Source: Membranipora membranacea
Taxonomy: Eukaryota > Bryozoa > Gymnolaemata > Cheilostomatida > Membraniporidae
Direction: 5' to 3'
NCBI GenBank assembly: GCA_914767715.1
Contig: OU612067.1
Location: 22,852,162 to 22,916,161 of the forward strand
Length of the DNA stretch: 64,000 nucleotides
This document shows, in pieces, positions 1 to 12,300 of the stretch. Made by a program: the position numbers and the translations under genes. Within the stretch, counting starts at the first letter, position 1. Every line of letters starts with the position of its first letter. The notes under the pieces were generated by a model, which did not search any database, was not told the origin of the DNA, and worked only from the letters and a program-made list of their open reading frames with translations.

Positions 1-158
1 ATCTCATGATGAGAGCAGAGACACATAATATTTAAAACCCACAACAACGCAAATAACTAGCCATTGAGATGTGATCTGCTCTTAGTCATCGACCATCTGA
101 TCTTTTTTGTTGTGCCCCTCAATCAGCAACAAATCAATCTGCATTCTCTTTCCTGTAG

Positions 159-327
159 GTTCTCGGTGGTCTCGATTCCAACTCCCCACAGCTTACTAAG
201 ATATGTCAGGATAGAAACCAGTCGAGCTCAGTCACCTCAACCGGAAACCAGATGTATGTTAGATTTAAGACTGATAGTTCATCTTCAGGCCTCGGCTTTT
301 CTGCTAACTTCTCATCTGTTGACCAGG
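159..327 (+). CDS. CUB domain 1, C-terminal half (exon E1)
   Basis: One exon of 169 nt starts in phase 0 after a tgtag acceptor and ends in phase 1 before gtgagt. It reads LGGLDSNSPQLTKIC, then SSVTSTGNQMYVRFKTD and GLGFSANF, the second half of a CUB domain. The first half lies upstream of the window or in the unassigned first 158 bases, where I see no matching exon. Confidence 0.8.
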
Positions 328-3300
328 GTGAGTATGAGAGTGCAAAGAAGAACAGGCATGAGACTTCATAAACTATAAAAACATTTATTATAATCCAATT
401 TGCTGAAGTCATGTTGTTTGTACCAAAGCAACATAGCCAACAAATGATTGGCCAAGAACAAATTAAAGTATTGAAGAAAAAACGATTTAAAAATCGATAT
501 GACGATGAATGCACTTTAAATTGCACATGAATGTAGTTTAAATCTAAATCATATTGTGAGCTTACAATTAAAAATATAAGAATCTACATCATTGTTTGAG
601 TGATTTGTGAGCAAGACACCCCCCCCCCCCCCTAGCAGGTTTCAGCAATCAGATAGTCTTTGCTGTTTATAATTAAAAGACCTCCCTGGCTAACAATTGT
701 CTCTGTATCGATTTAGGCTGCGGAGGTGTGTTCACTACACCTACTGGCAACATACAGTCCCCCGGCTACAATACCGGCTATCCACACAACACAAACTGTG
801 AGTGGAACATCACCGTGGCAGCCTTCCAGACAGTACAGATCACATTCAAGAACTTTGACCTTGAAGATCATGATGCCTGTATCTATGACTATGTAGCTGT
901 AAGTACATAGAGTCATAGTAAATGCAGTTGAATGGTGTAATGGAGAATTGTTATGGACACTCGAACTTAGATTGCAAATCAAATACATCGTGTTTCAGTC
1001 ATTTGTGTTTGAGTAGAGCCACCATATTGCGATTCAGTGTTGTTCGTTACACCTAACCAAATCAGATTCTATACAACTGCCAATTAACTTGACAACGGCT
1101 TTCTGGTGAAATGCTAAATTTGCGAAACATAACAAAAGTCGTTTACTTGTAGATCTATGATGGATTGCTGACTACTTCACCACAACTAGATAAAATCTGC
1201 GGCTCTAATCTCACAAACCATACATATACTAGTAGCGGTAATACGCTTAGATTGAGAATGGTAGGTTATCCTGTCGGCCTAGAAGGCTCAAAACTTGCAG
1301 TGGGATATCAGTTAAGACTGAGAGCCAAGAACATGTTATGCTAACGCGAGGAATTTCTAATGGAAATATATCATATTAATTTAATATAATTGCTTGAGGT
1401 GAGAAATGTATTTGATTTCCATTTTAGGTGACCTTCTGGCTAACTTGAACAATTTGCTTTGTGTAGTAAGAGATCATGCTTATCACAAGAAATTTATCAC
1501 TTTTGAAATGATTAGGTTGCTATTGTGTACTTACAAGACACTGTATTGTGTAGGGTAATATATGCATTGGTCATGGCAATCATCTGACTTGACTAAGATG
1601 GATGCCAAATACATGTTTGTAAGGAGTTGTCTCCACAACATCAAAGGGTACACAACTATTAACTACAAAACAGTTATATTCATTGTTTTTAAAAGATCAT
1701 AAGGATTTACAGACAATGATTTAACAATTATTACAGAAAACTGACTCCTCCAGTAATGGGAGAGGATTTGATGCTTCCTATAAGACAGCATGTGGAGGAC
1801 GTTAGATTGTAGGAGACGGTGTAGAATCAGTGAATCAATCAATGAATCAATGATCAGATCACCAAACTATCCTCTGAACTACGACCCTAATACTAATTGT
1901 ACTTGGACTCTTATGGGAGCATTACCGGGTACATGTCTTTTCTTTTCATACTTAAAAGATAAATTTTATTTGGAGTTAAAGTTTCACATTGATTGCTTAC
2001 TTGGTTGCGAAATATTGCATTGATGCCTTTATCACCAATTTGATCGAAATCTCAAATGGAGAGGCTAGAATAGTAACTTCAATAGTCATCCCTCTTCACG
2101 CGATGACTTGTAAAATCTGTCAAGCTATCATTTGGTTGTTGGCTGATAATAACTGCTGTTTATCCTGAATTGATCACGCTTATAATGATTTTAGTGGACA
2201 GAATCACGCTTCAGTTCAATGATATAGATATAGAGGAGTCCCAGTCATCACAAGGCTCGGGAGAAGGTCTCTGTATACACGATTCTATCAGGGTATGTCA
2301 GATAACATTTATTATCGTGATGGTAGTTTTTTTACAGAATTCATGTATGTACGCCTTTGAAATCCTAAATCATTTTTCAAAAGCCTTCTATGACTGTATG
2401 AAACTTGGGCATCAATTCAGATTTTAGTTAGCAGTGTGACGTTGACTGGTTTAGACAATAAAGAATGATATCAAATAATATGATTGAGTGTGTATGATAA
2501 AGGATAATGGACGAGATGACAATTTTGTCTGGTCCTCTCAGGCCAACTGTATTTTTTTTGGTTCTTATAATAATAGTGGCGTAATTGGTGACCTGCAGAT
2601 CCCAGCATTGTAAACTGATGAGATGAATTAACACTGGTTCTTTGTTCTGTCTTCAGCTACTTCAAGGAGATAATGTGGACGCCCCCGAACACGGCAGATA
2701 CTGTGGTGATGGTATACCCCAAGCTATAACATCAACTGGTTACGCTCTGACTTTGGTCTTCAGCTCAGATGCCTCTGTTCAACAAGGAGGGTTCTCTGCT
2801 TCTTATAGCAAATCAACTTGATGTAAGAGAATTTCTATGGTTTTGTTTGATTGTTGACAAATTGAACATAACATCATGACCCATTGGTCCTACTCCTCCT
2901 GGATTTACTCAAGTTTAAGACCAGTCCTGGAAGTCGGCATGCAAGAGAGCTATTCAAGTGAACTGATTTATTTATGTACTACATTAAAACATCACAGATC
3001 ATAACTTACTGGGGAGAAAAAAGAAAGATAAGTGAAACTAACCAACAGTGTCAGGCGATACTCGGATGTGTGTTCTTCGTACTGGATTGCATGGTTTTAT
3101 GTGATAAGGCTATATTATGGTTTCAATTATTTCTCTCTATTTTGTGGAGGGAACTTTACAGCCACACATGGAGCATTCAGTACACCCAGCTATCCAGACC
3201 CGTATCCCAGAGATGCAGAGTGTATTTGGTATCTCAACGCTGCTCCTGGTAACCAAATCCAGCTTAGTTTCACGTAAGTAACAGGTGCAAAACATATTAT

Positions 3301-6300
3301 TGAATCCTTCGAATTCATCATGCAAAGCAGCAGAGCAACTTATGGAGGATGGGTATACCCTCATTTTGACCGGGTGTTCTTTCCATAAATTTAGTGGTAA
3401 ATATGATTACAATACTGTCCATGGTTATACCATTGCTTGGTCTTAGTAACATTCTCTCTTTTGTATCTAATTATTGAAATATCATTTATCAGGGCGTTTG
3501 ACATAGAAAACACAGACGGATGTAACAGGGATTATGTGGAGATCAGAGATGGACGTGATCAATCAGTATGATCATTAGGCAGATACTGTGGCCAGTCTTT
3601 ACCAACAAACGTATCAGTGGCTCAGTCAATGTATGTCAGGTTCAGATCTGACGCAGCAAATCAACTGTCAGGATTCACAGCCCAGTTTAGCACTTGTAAG
3701 TAGTCATTTAATTCACTCAAAGTTTGGAAGCAAGGTAGATTCGGCTAAAAATCACTGTTTCGGTGTAGAAAGCTGTAGATAGACTCCTATTTATATACAA
3801 ATCTCGGGTGAATATCGCTTAATTCAGGAGCCTCATGTTATGCTCATGATATTTCGGCTCTCCGGTTACTGGAGGTGATAAGCTTAATCTTAGGCTATGT
3901 ATAAAGATCATTAAAACAATTATAAGACTAGCAAATCTCCTTGCAAAGATTGACATACAGATTGTTTACTGTATTTTTCACCCTATTTACAGTGACAGGA
4001 GGTGACATGGTTGGTAATTCTGGCCAGCTTGCATCTCCACTCTATCCAAGAAACTACCCACACAACGCTGATCATACCTGGAGTATTATCGTTGATCAGG
4101 GCAAGAAAGTCAGGATTCAGTTTGTTGAATTTGATATTGAAACAGGCTCCACATGCCAGTATGACTACCTTCAGGTAAAATTACTTAACGTTGTGTAAAA
4201 TGATTGATTGAGCTAGTAGTATCTAGTAGTTTACTAATCAATTAGCCAATGACTGATTTGAACTTAGTTGAGACTCTTTAACAAAAGTTTTTGACTATAG
4301 TGCAGATGGCAATTTGAACTAGATATCTATCCTAACAGGTTGTTATGAGTCCTTTCTCAATGTGATATACTTTTTTCTAGTTCCTGGATGGCCCAGCAGA
4401 CAGTGGACCACTAGAGCTGATGAAGATTTGTGGTACAAACCCACCCCAGCCGTTCAGTAGCACAGGCAATGTGATGACAGTCGTCTTCCATACCGATGTA
4501 TCTGCAGTAGGTAGAGGTTTCCTCTTCAACTGGACTGCTGTTGATCAAGTGGTCACAACTCCTGGAACAACCCTAGAACCAGGCACCACACCAGGTAAAT
4601 ATTTCCTGTTGTCATTGTTACTAATATTTATGTGGATTGACATCAATAAGTGTTCCAGGTGTAAATCTGTATCTACAGGGATAGAGGCCAGGTTTGATGA
4701 CTGGAGTGTTTATTTAAATGGATGAATTTAGGAACTACGCAATAAGACTCCGATACAGTTTTGATCTCTTCTATCTTCTTGCAGCTGGATGTAACTTCGA
4801 GTTAGTTGCCACTGATTCTGCTCAGAACTTAACCTCACCCAACTGGCCTGAAAACTATGATAATGGCATGGACTGTACATGGACTATCAGATCAACAGGA
4901 GGAGAAAAGATTGAGCTGACAATCGTATCACTAGATATCGAGGCTTCCGCAACATGCCTCTATGACGCCCTGCAGATTTACGATGGTATTGTGCTTAGAC
5001 CATGTATTTTACACCAGACTCTCTTTGAGTGCAAAGCCAGTAAATACAGTTGTGTCCCTTATTGACTGAGTGGCACGCCAATTAACAAGATTCAAAGGAG
5101 TGCATACAATCAAGCATAAGCAACATAAGATATTGAGATAAACCTGAAATCGAATATTCTACTGCAGTTGTTGACGGGACTAACATATTACCATGACCAT
5201 ATATCATGATTAAATTCATGTGCCATCTTGTGGTACAGGCTGCAGGCTTTGTTCAGTGTATTGGTTATAACTTCACCCTTCACCCTCTATTGATTTTAAA
5301 TTACAGGAGAGAATGAACTACCTGGTAGGCTGTTGGATACTAAGTGTGGTAGAATCACTACTGTACAGCCTGGAATTAAATCTAGCGGTGGAAGCATGAG
5401 ACTGAGGTTCACATCTGATGTCAGCGTAACGCGAGCAGGATTCCAACTCCAATATAAGACCAGTACGTACAGTATAAATTAGTAATTCTAGGCTTTTTCA
5501 ATTTTCTAGCCTCCGCCATACATACCCTCTTTTAGCTCATCGAAGTTGAATTGATGAAAATGGATTGCAAAAAGTTTGCAGCTTATATCATGTTGGCTTT
5601 TTTGAAAGTTTCGCAAAACTTATTCTCCATTTGTATTAATTTTTTCATTATGTCTGTCAAACCCACTCTGTTTTGAAGTGCTGTCATGATTATATCAATC
5701 AGTCAACCAGTTTAACAGCTTTTTTTATGACCTATTGTGTTTTATTTATCCAGCTTGTGGAGGAATTTTGACAGAAGCTCAAGGTGTAATTCTCTCTCCT
5801 AATAATCCAAATGTCTACCCTGTAAATTCGAGCTGCCAGTGGATGATTCAAGTTCTTACAGGTAGAACTATAGATCTTACAGTTGAAAGTTTCAGTCTAC
5901 CCAACTCAAATAACTGTACTGCAGACAGGCTCAGGGTAAGTAAATAATAAAGTAAATATAGTAACATAAATATGATGTGAATACCAACGGCATAGTTGAT
6001 GACTGTAAATTGTTTTCAAATTCCCAAAGATTGCTCAATCTTTGCATTTAATAATGTTTTACATACAACTAGCGATAGAAACCCAGGTTATCCCACAAGT
6101 CGACATACTGATCAGATTGCCACTGTGTTTTTTTGCTGCCCATGTTTGAAACCCAAATAAATTTGAAGGGATTTAAGACTGAATCTCTACTGAATATTTT
6201 GTGATGGTCCTCATTTGCTAGATTTTGAATGGTAACAACGAAGACTCGCCATCTATGGAATCTGACTGGGCCTATTGTGGTAATGGTCTAACTGCTCCCA

Positions 6301-9300
6301 AGACATTCAGCTCTGCATCTCACTTCATGTGGGTTGAGTTTGTATCCGACTCTAGCCAGGATACCAGTGGTAACTTCAGAATCTCCTATGAAGAGGTGAG
6401 TACAGTCTTCATTAGAGCCAGACAAAATTGTGTCTGCAAATCGGACATATATAACTTATACTGCACTGTGTGCTGATGCCTACTATATTTAATTATCTCG
6501 AAATTTAGTACAAAAGTAGTGGTACTGAACCTATGCTATCTATCGGTGAACTTTATTATTTTGATGAAGAGTTTGTTCCCTTGCCCATTCAACCAAGAGG
6601 CTGCTATGCTGTGCATGTAGACTAATTGAGAGGGAAAGTATTGTATATAACAAGTTGTAATCTCCACAGCCGAGCAGAAGCAGCAAGCAAGAAATCTCAA
6701 ATGAATGTCTTGCTAAAATATGGAGCATCCCCCTTCCATTATTGTAATTATCGCAAAGTTGAAAAATTCCATTTACTTTCTGTAGAAATCAGTTGTGTGT
6801 GGAGGACATTTGCTTGTACCTGATGATGATAATTTCGTGGGTTCAGTTTCATCTCCTGGATTTGGCGAAAACAACTACCCCCACAATGCTGACTGTGTGT
6901 GGATCATAACTGCTCCATCTAATGCCAGAATTCAACTTGACTTCCCAACATTCGACTTAGAAAATCATGTCACGTAAGTTAGCTTGTAATTTGTGTTGGG
7001 CTTGGGCAGTCGAATTTCTATCTTGCTGTGTTTACCAATTCTACAAATGTTTTACAGCTCCCCGGCATCGCCATTCTGAAATTCATAAGTCATTTTTGGT
7101 ATCTTTGAATTTGACTTGCTAGATAAGCAATCTTGATATGTGATGACGTTTACTTACAATGGCATTCAATATCTGATACTAAATAATTGACTGCATCACT
7201 TAGTAAATCATAGGCCTTGTTTATTCAACAGTGTCTTGGGTAATTGGAGGTAAGAATTCTAACTACTTTTCTTTATTTTGGTCGTGACGTGAATGATATT
7301 TTATTCAGCATGGTTTTAATACGCTCCTTTTTTCGCCATTCTTCTACAGCTTCAATTTTATAATGCTTGATTGTGATTCATTCAACCCAAGTACAGCATG
7401 TTCGACAAGACCTCGAATCAACCCTTGACCTCTCTAATCTACAAAACATGAATACTCTATTAAATTTCATTTGTAGCTGTAACTATGACTACCTTGATGT
7501 AAGGGATGGGGGTACTGAGAACAGCCCTTCATTGTCTAAGCTCTGTGGATCAGATAGAATATCTACCATTAGGAGTACCTCCAATGTGATGAGACTTAGA
7601 CTTGTAACTGATGATTCCGTTGGTAAGGGAGGATTCAACATCACCTATAAGAAAGGTTAGTTGGGTTGTATATCTCCAGGTATCACCTGTCAAAGAGAAG
7701 AATATTAGTTTGTTATTTGTTTTCCTTTGATCCCCTGATTGCGGGTACAAACTTTGATATTGAACTTTGGTCACGACCAGATTTTTGAGCTAACCCCTAA
7801 CGGAAGGAAAATTATTAACCAAGCTGGTTACATGACCCAAAGGCTGGCAGGCCAGTCTTCCAGACACCACCACAGTCACCGGGATTCAAACACAGGATGA
7901 CTTGCATGAAAAACCCGCACTTCACCAATTGAGCTACGGCTGGTCTTATAAACATTTGTGCATATTCTCATAATCTTCGTTTTCTCTTTACAGATAATTG
8001 TGGAGGTACTATCATTGGAGCCAGTGGACTCATACAATCACCACTGTATCCCACAAACTACCCCAACGGAGCAGACTGTGAGTGGTTCATACAGGGACCT
8101 ACTGGTCACTTCCTGCACATCAACTTCACACAGTTCCAGCTGAGTAATCAGTTCCAGCCTGATAACTGTACTGGACAGGATAGCCTCAGCTTCTACAACA
8201 GAGACAGATTTGGTAATAATATTAACACTCAAACATTTTCATTCATAGACCCTGCGCTAATCCATTGCGCAGACATTTCAAAGTGAAATTGGCCCTACCA
8301 ATCGCAGCGGTCCATGCAGTTTCCCTCAAACTATTGCTGTGTCACCTTGAAGCCACTGCTGTTTATTTTGGTAATCTTTGAAGAGACGTGAGGCTGGCTA
8401 CAAAATATTTGTAGTTCTTTGTATACTTTTCACCAAAGAGTCAACCAAATGCTTTCTTTGTTGTAGGGAATACTACTGATATGATAGGGAGTTATTGCGG
8501 TAGAAGTGCACCCGCGGACATCAGAACGGCTGATAGCAGAGCTTACATAAACTTTAAATCTAACTCTAATGATAACTACCCAGGATTCTCACTGAACTTC
8601 TATGCCAGCATTGAGAGTAAGTAAAGATCATGAATTTGTCAGGACAAGATTGAATAACATAGCCTAAACCTTGTTTGGTTTCTATTTGGCATAATGTAGA
8701 TTTTGAATGAAAAAGACCGCCTCACAAATCTGTTCTCTCCAAATCTTAGCTACAGTACTACCCAGCCCCAGAAATATTATGCCAGTATGTGCAGCTACAA
8801 ATAAAACGCTTTTGTCGTAATACAACTTCTACTCTTTAATTTAGGTTGTGGCGGACAGCTAACAACACCTACGGGGTCAATCCAATCACCTAACTACCCA
8901 GGATATTATCCACACTCAAGAATATGTACATGGTTAATTACTGTACCTTACGGCAAAAGGATCACACTGACCTTCGCTGATTTCAACATCGAGGTTCACA
9001 GCAACTGCTTCTATGATTATCTTGAGGTAATCAATTTTATATGGTGATCTCTAGCATTAGCCAAAACAATGATGTTTCAAAATCCAGTCCAGATTGTTTA
9101 GCCACAGATTCGTTCATACTCCTCCAATCTTTACAAACACAGTGTTTCTAACAGTGTATACAAAATTACATGCATGGTAATTTCAAACATGAAATGAAAA
9201 ATAAGATTGGAGACAGTTTGTGATCACAAAAAACCTTCTGTATACAACACTTGGTATTGGTTTGTAGGTTAGAAATGGTCAATTGGAGAGATCACCTGTA

Positions 9301-12300
9301 TTAGGCCGATACTGTGGTAATAACACAGCGCAGACCGTCGAATCAAGTGGTAACAAAATGAAGATTCAGTTCAGAAGTGACGGCAGCGTCAGCAATGGAG
9401 GATTCAGAATTACTTACACATCAGATCAAGATGCAGGTTGGTTAACACCTTTACAGTGTGCTGAAGTCGTATTATAGCTTCTTTTTCAGGACTTGCCTAA
9501 ACTACTTGTCACTCTATCGATGCTCACCCGTTCTTGTTACAACAGATTTATGAATACCATGGAATAACCGCAAGAGCCCTGTATTTCAACTTTATTTGCA
9601 GTTTGCGGAGGACTTATAAATCCATCATCAGGGGACGTTGGATACATTGTAACGCCTGGATATCAAGAGACCATTATGCCAAATGGTGACTACAATCTCA
9701 CAGGTGTGTAAAATGTGCGACAACATCTCAGCTGAGATCTACATTATCTGTGTTAGACTGAGGAATGTCTCACATTTAACAGCTAACACCTTCCAAATGC
9801 ATTCCAATCTATTTTTATCTCATAGGCCCCATTTTTGTTTTGTTTGGCTAGATATGTTTAATATGAATTTTTGGCATCTCATGAATACTCAAAAATGAAA
9901 TATTTGTCAACAATAAACAGCAGTCCCTTAGTCCTTATGACAAAAGTTCTGTTTAATGGTCCTATATAACCAGGTCTTACTCGAAGACTAGTAATTGTAT
10001 TACATTTATCAGTGTTGTGATAAGACTGTTGCTATTTTTCTTACTCTTTGATCCGTTGGCCAGTGATTTTTCTATACAAAAGTTAATTTGATTAAAAATT
10101 CAAAAGATCTGTCATATATATATATATTTGATTCATTTGCAGGCCAGTATCCCAATTTGCTGCAGTGTGAGTGGGTGATCGAAGGAGCCACTGCTTTGAA
10201 CCAATCTGTCATTCTCAAATTTGAGCCAGATAGATTCAAACTCGAGCACGATGGCGAATGCCGATACGATTTTCTGTTAGTTCACGAAGGTGAGTTTGAA
10301 ACAGTGATTATCCATCTCCAAATGTCTTTTTTAAAATGATCAGGATCCACATGACTCAAAGCTACACATCACTTGGATGGGTGGTTTTTAATCCGCATGG
10401 CAGAGTGCTAAACAATAGTTTGTGTCTTTGTAGGCATAACATCTACTGGTCGAGAAGTAGGCAGATTCTGTAGTAATCTAACCAACAATGTACCCCGAGT
10501 TGTATCTGTTCCTGGTAATCAAATGTGGTTAGCCTTTGCTTCAGACGTGTCCGTTCAACACGAGGGATTCAACATCACATATCAGTTTGCACGTAAGTCT
10601 AATTATCATCCCTCGTATCAAGTTTTTGTTTCATCCTACAAATTGTAAATTGTAAAACCAGGGTCTTTTTGCGTCAACTTGCAGACCCAGTACTGCTCAT
10701 TTCGCCCTCATGGATGCTCTCCGCTGAGAGTTACAAATTTATAGGTGTTAATCTAGGCTGAGTTCCCCAAATAATAAGATCAGATGTTTTGGTGTTAGTA
10801 TGATTTCTATTGTTTTTTGTGTTTCAGCATGTGGTGGCGTCTTGCAGAGTGACTCAGGAGTTATAACTTCAGCCAATTACCCAAATAATTATGACCATGA
10901 TATAGGCTGTGCCTGGGAGATCATTGCGGAGGATGGTGCTCAAATCGAGGTAGGGAGCAAAGATTTGAATGGAAAATTAACATTTTGCAAAATTGTTGTA
11001 TACTTTGGAGTTGGCCCTCTTTGATTCACAGAAGCTGATATGCGTGTCTGTAATAGAGCACAGTCCATGTAGACTAGTGTCTAAAAATTTACTTTGAAGT
11101 CTTGTATGTCATCCTTGATTGGCTAACCAACTATATACATATTAGGGTGCAAAGGTCATTACCTTCCTTTCATTGCTTCACCTCTGATCATGTGACAGTG
11201 GAGCTCAGAATATCAAAGAGTCCTATCGAGATGATTTTTCATCAACAGAGTTTTTTATATTTTTACCAGCATTTGAGGATTCGTTTCTTAGCTATGCTAT
11301 GAGTCTGACACTAATTGATAATCACAACATCAGTTAAAAGTATCTTCCATTATCAAATGATTCCAAAAAATAATCATGAACTGACACGTGACTCAGCTTA
11401 ATTTAGGGAAGAGTATACCAATCTGTTTGTTTCCTGCGCTCACCTTTTCTTGGACATGAAACACGTGATTTCAATACATTTTTACATATCCCCTTCTTCT
11501 TACATTTTCAGCTCACGGTTGATAGTTTCAATCTAGAGAGCAGTACAAAATGTGAGTACGACTACCTAGCAATCTTTAATGGAGGCTCACATTCATCACC
11601 TCGCATAGCCACCCTGTGCCAGAGTAGCTCCGCTGGAAATCAGTACATCTCAGCAACTAACCGACTCAGACTGGAATTTGTGTCAGATTACAGCGCCAGC
11701 GGAAGCGGCTTTTCTCTCTCCTACAGAGTCAGGCAACAAGGTAAGTCGTTAACGATTTTTCGTTGGTACATCAAATCTTCTACTTGGTTTGTGTCTTTAA
11801 GGTGATGCCGCTTTGTGTTATTTCTTACAATGCTATTCTATGATTTAAATTTTCAAATTTAGAGCGAATCATGCCTTTTCGAAGGGCATTAGAACAAGAC
11901 TTTTCCTTCTGGTGGGTGAATGATAATACACAATCGGGGTATGGAGACGCCTAGCTGATGTGTTGGCTCTGATTGGTTGGCGGATTGGTGGTTCACCAGT
12001 CAGAGCCAACACATCGGCATAGATGGGCCCTGGCAGGAAGTGGCTATACACGGCTTTTTGAAAGGGTACATACATTCTAAATCGGCATCATGAGACAATC
12101 TTCAACTTTTTGTTACAGGCTGTGGAGGCGTATTTACTGATCTTGCTGGAAACATTTCTTCACAGAACTACCCAGGAAATTATCCCCACAATGTAGAATG
12201 TTACTGGGACATTATGCTTCCTGCGGGTTATACAGTCATCATGCAGAACAATGGTACATTTGATATTGAGTCTGGGGGTTCAACAGCAGACTGCTTCTAT

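Larger units (their letters stand above)
1737..3695 (+). pseudogene. Damaged stretch of the CUB gene (CUB domains 3 and 4)
   Basis: Four of the gene's lesions, and a fifth suspected one, fall within 2 kb. TAG at 1803-1805 follows the opening CGGR of CUB 3. Between about 1806 and 1850 the frame shifts, and the CUB motif SPNYPLNYDPN continues in another frame. TGA at 2819-2821 ends CUB 3 just before its phase 1 donor. The exon of CUB 4 has no AG acceptor before its TTTGTGGAGG start at about 3141. TGA at 3569-3571 lies in the middle of CUB 4 where related domains have small or polar residues. Splice donors and domain cores are otherwise kept, so the damage looks recent. Assembly error or a null allele is possible. 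Confidence 0.65.
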
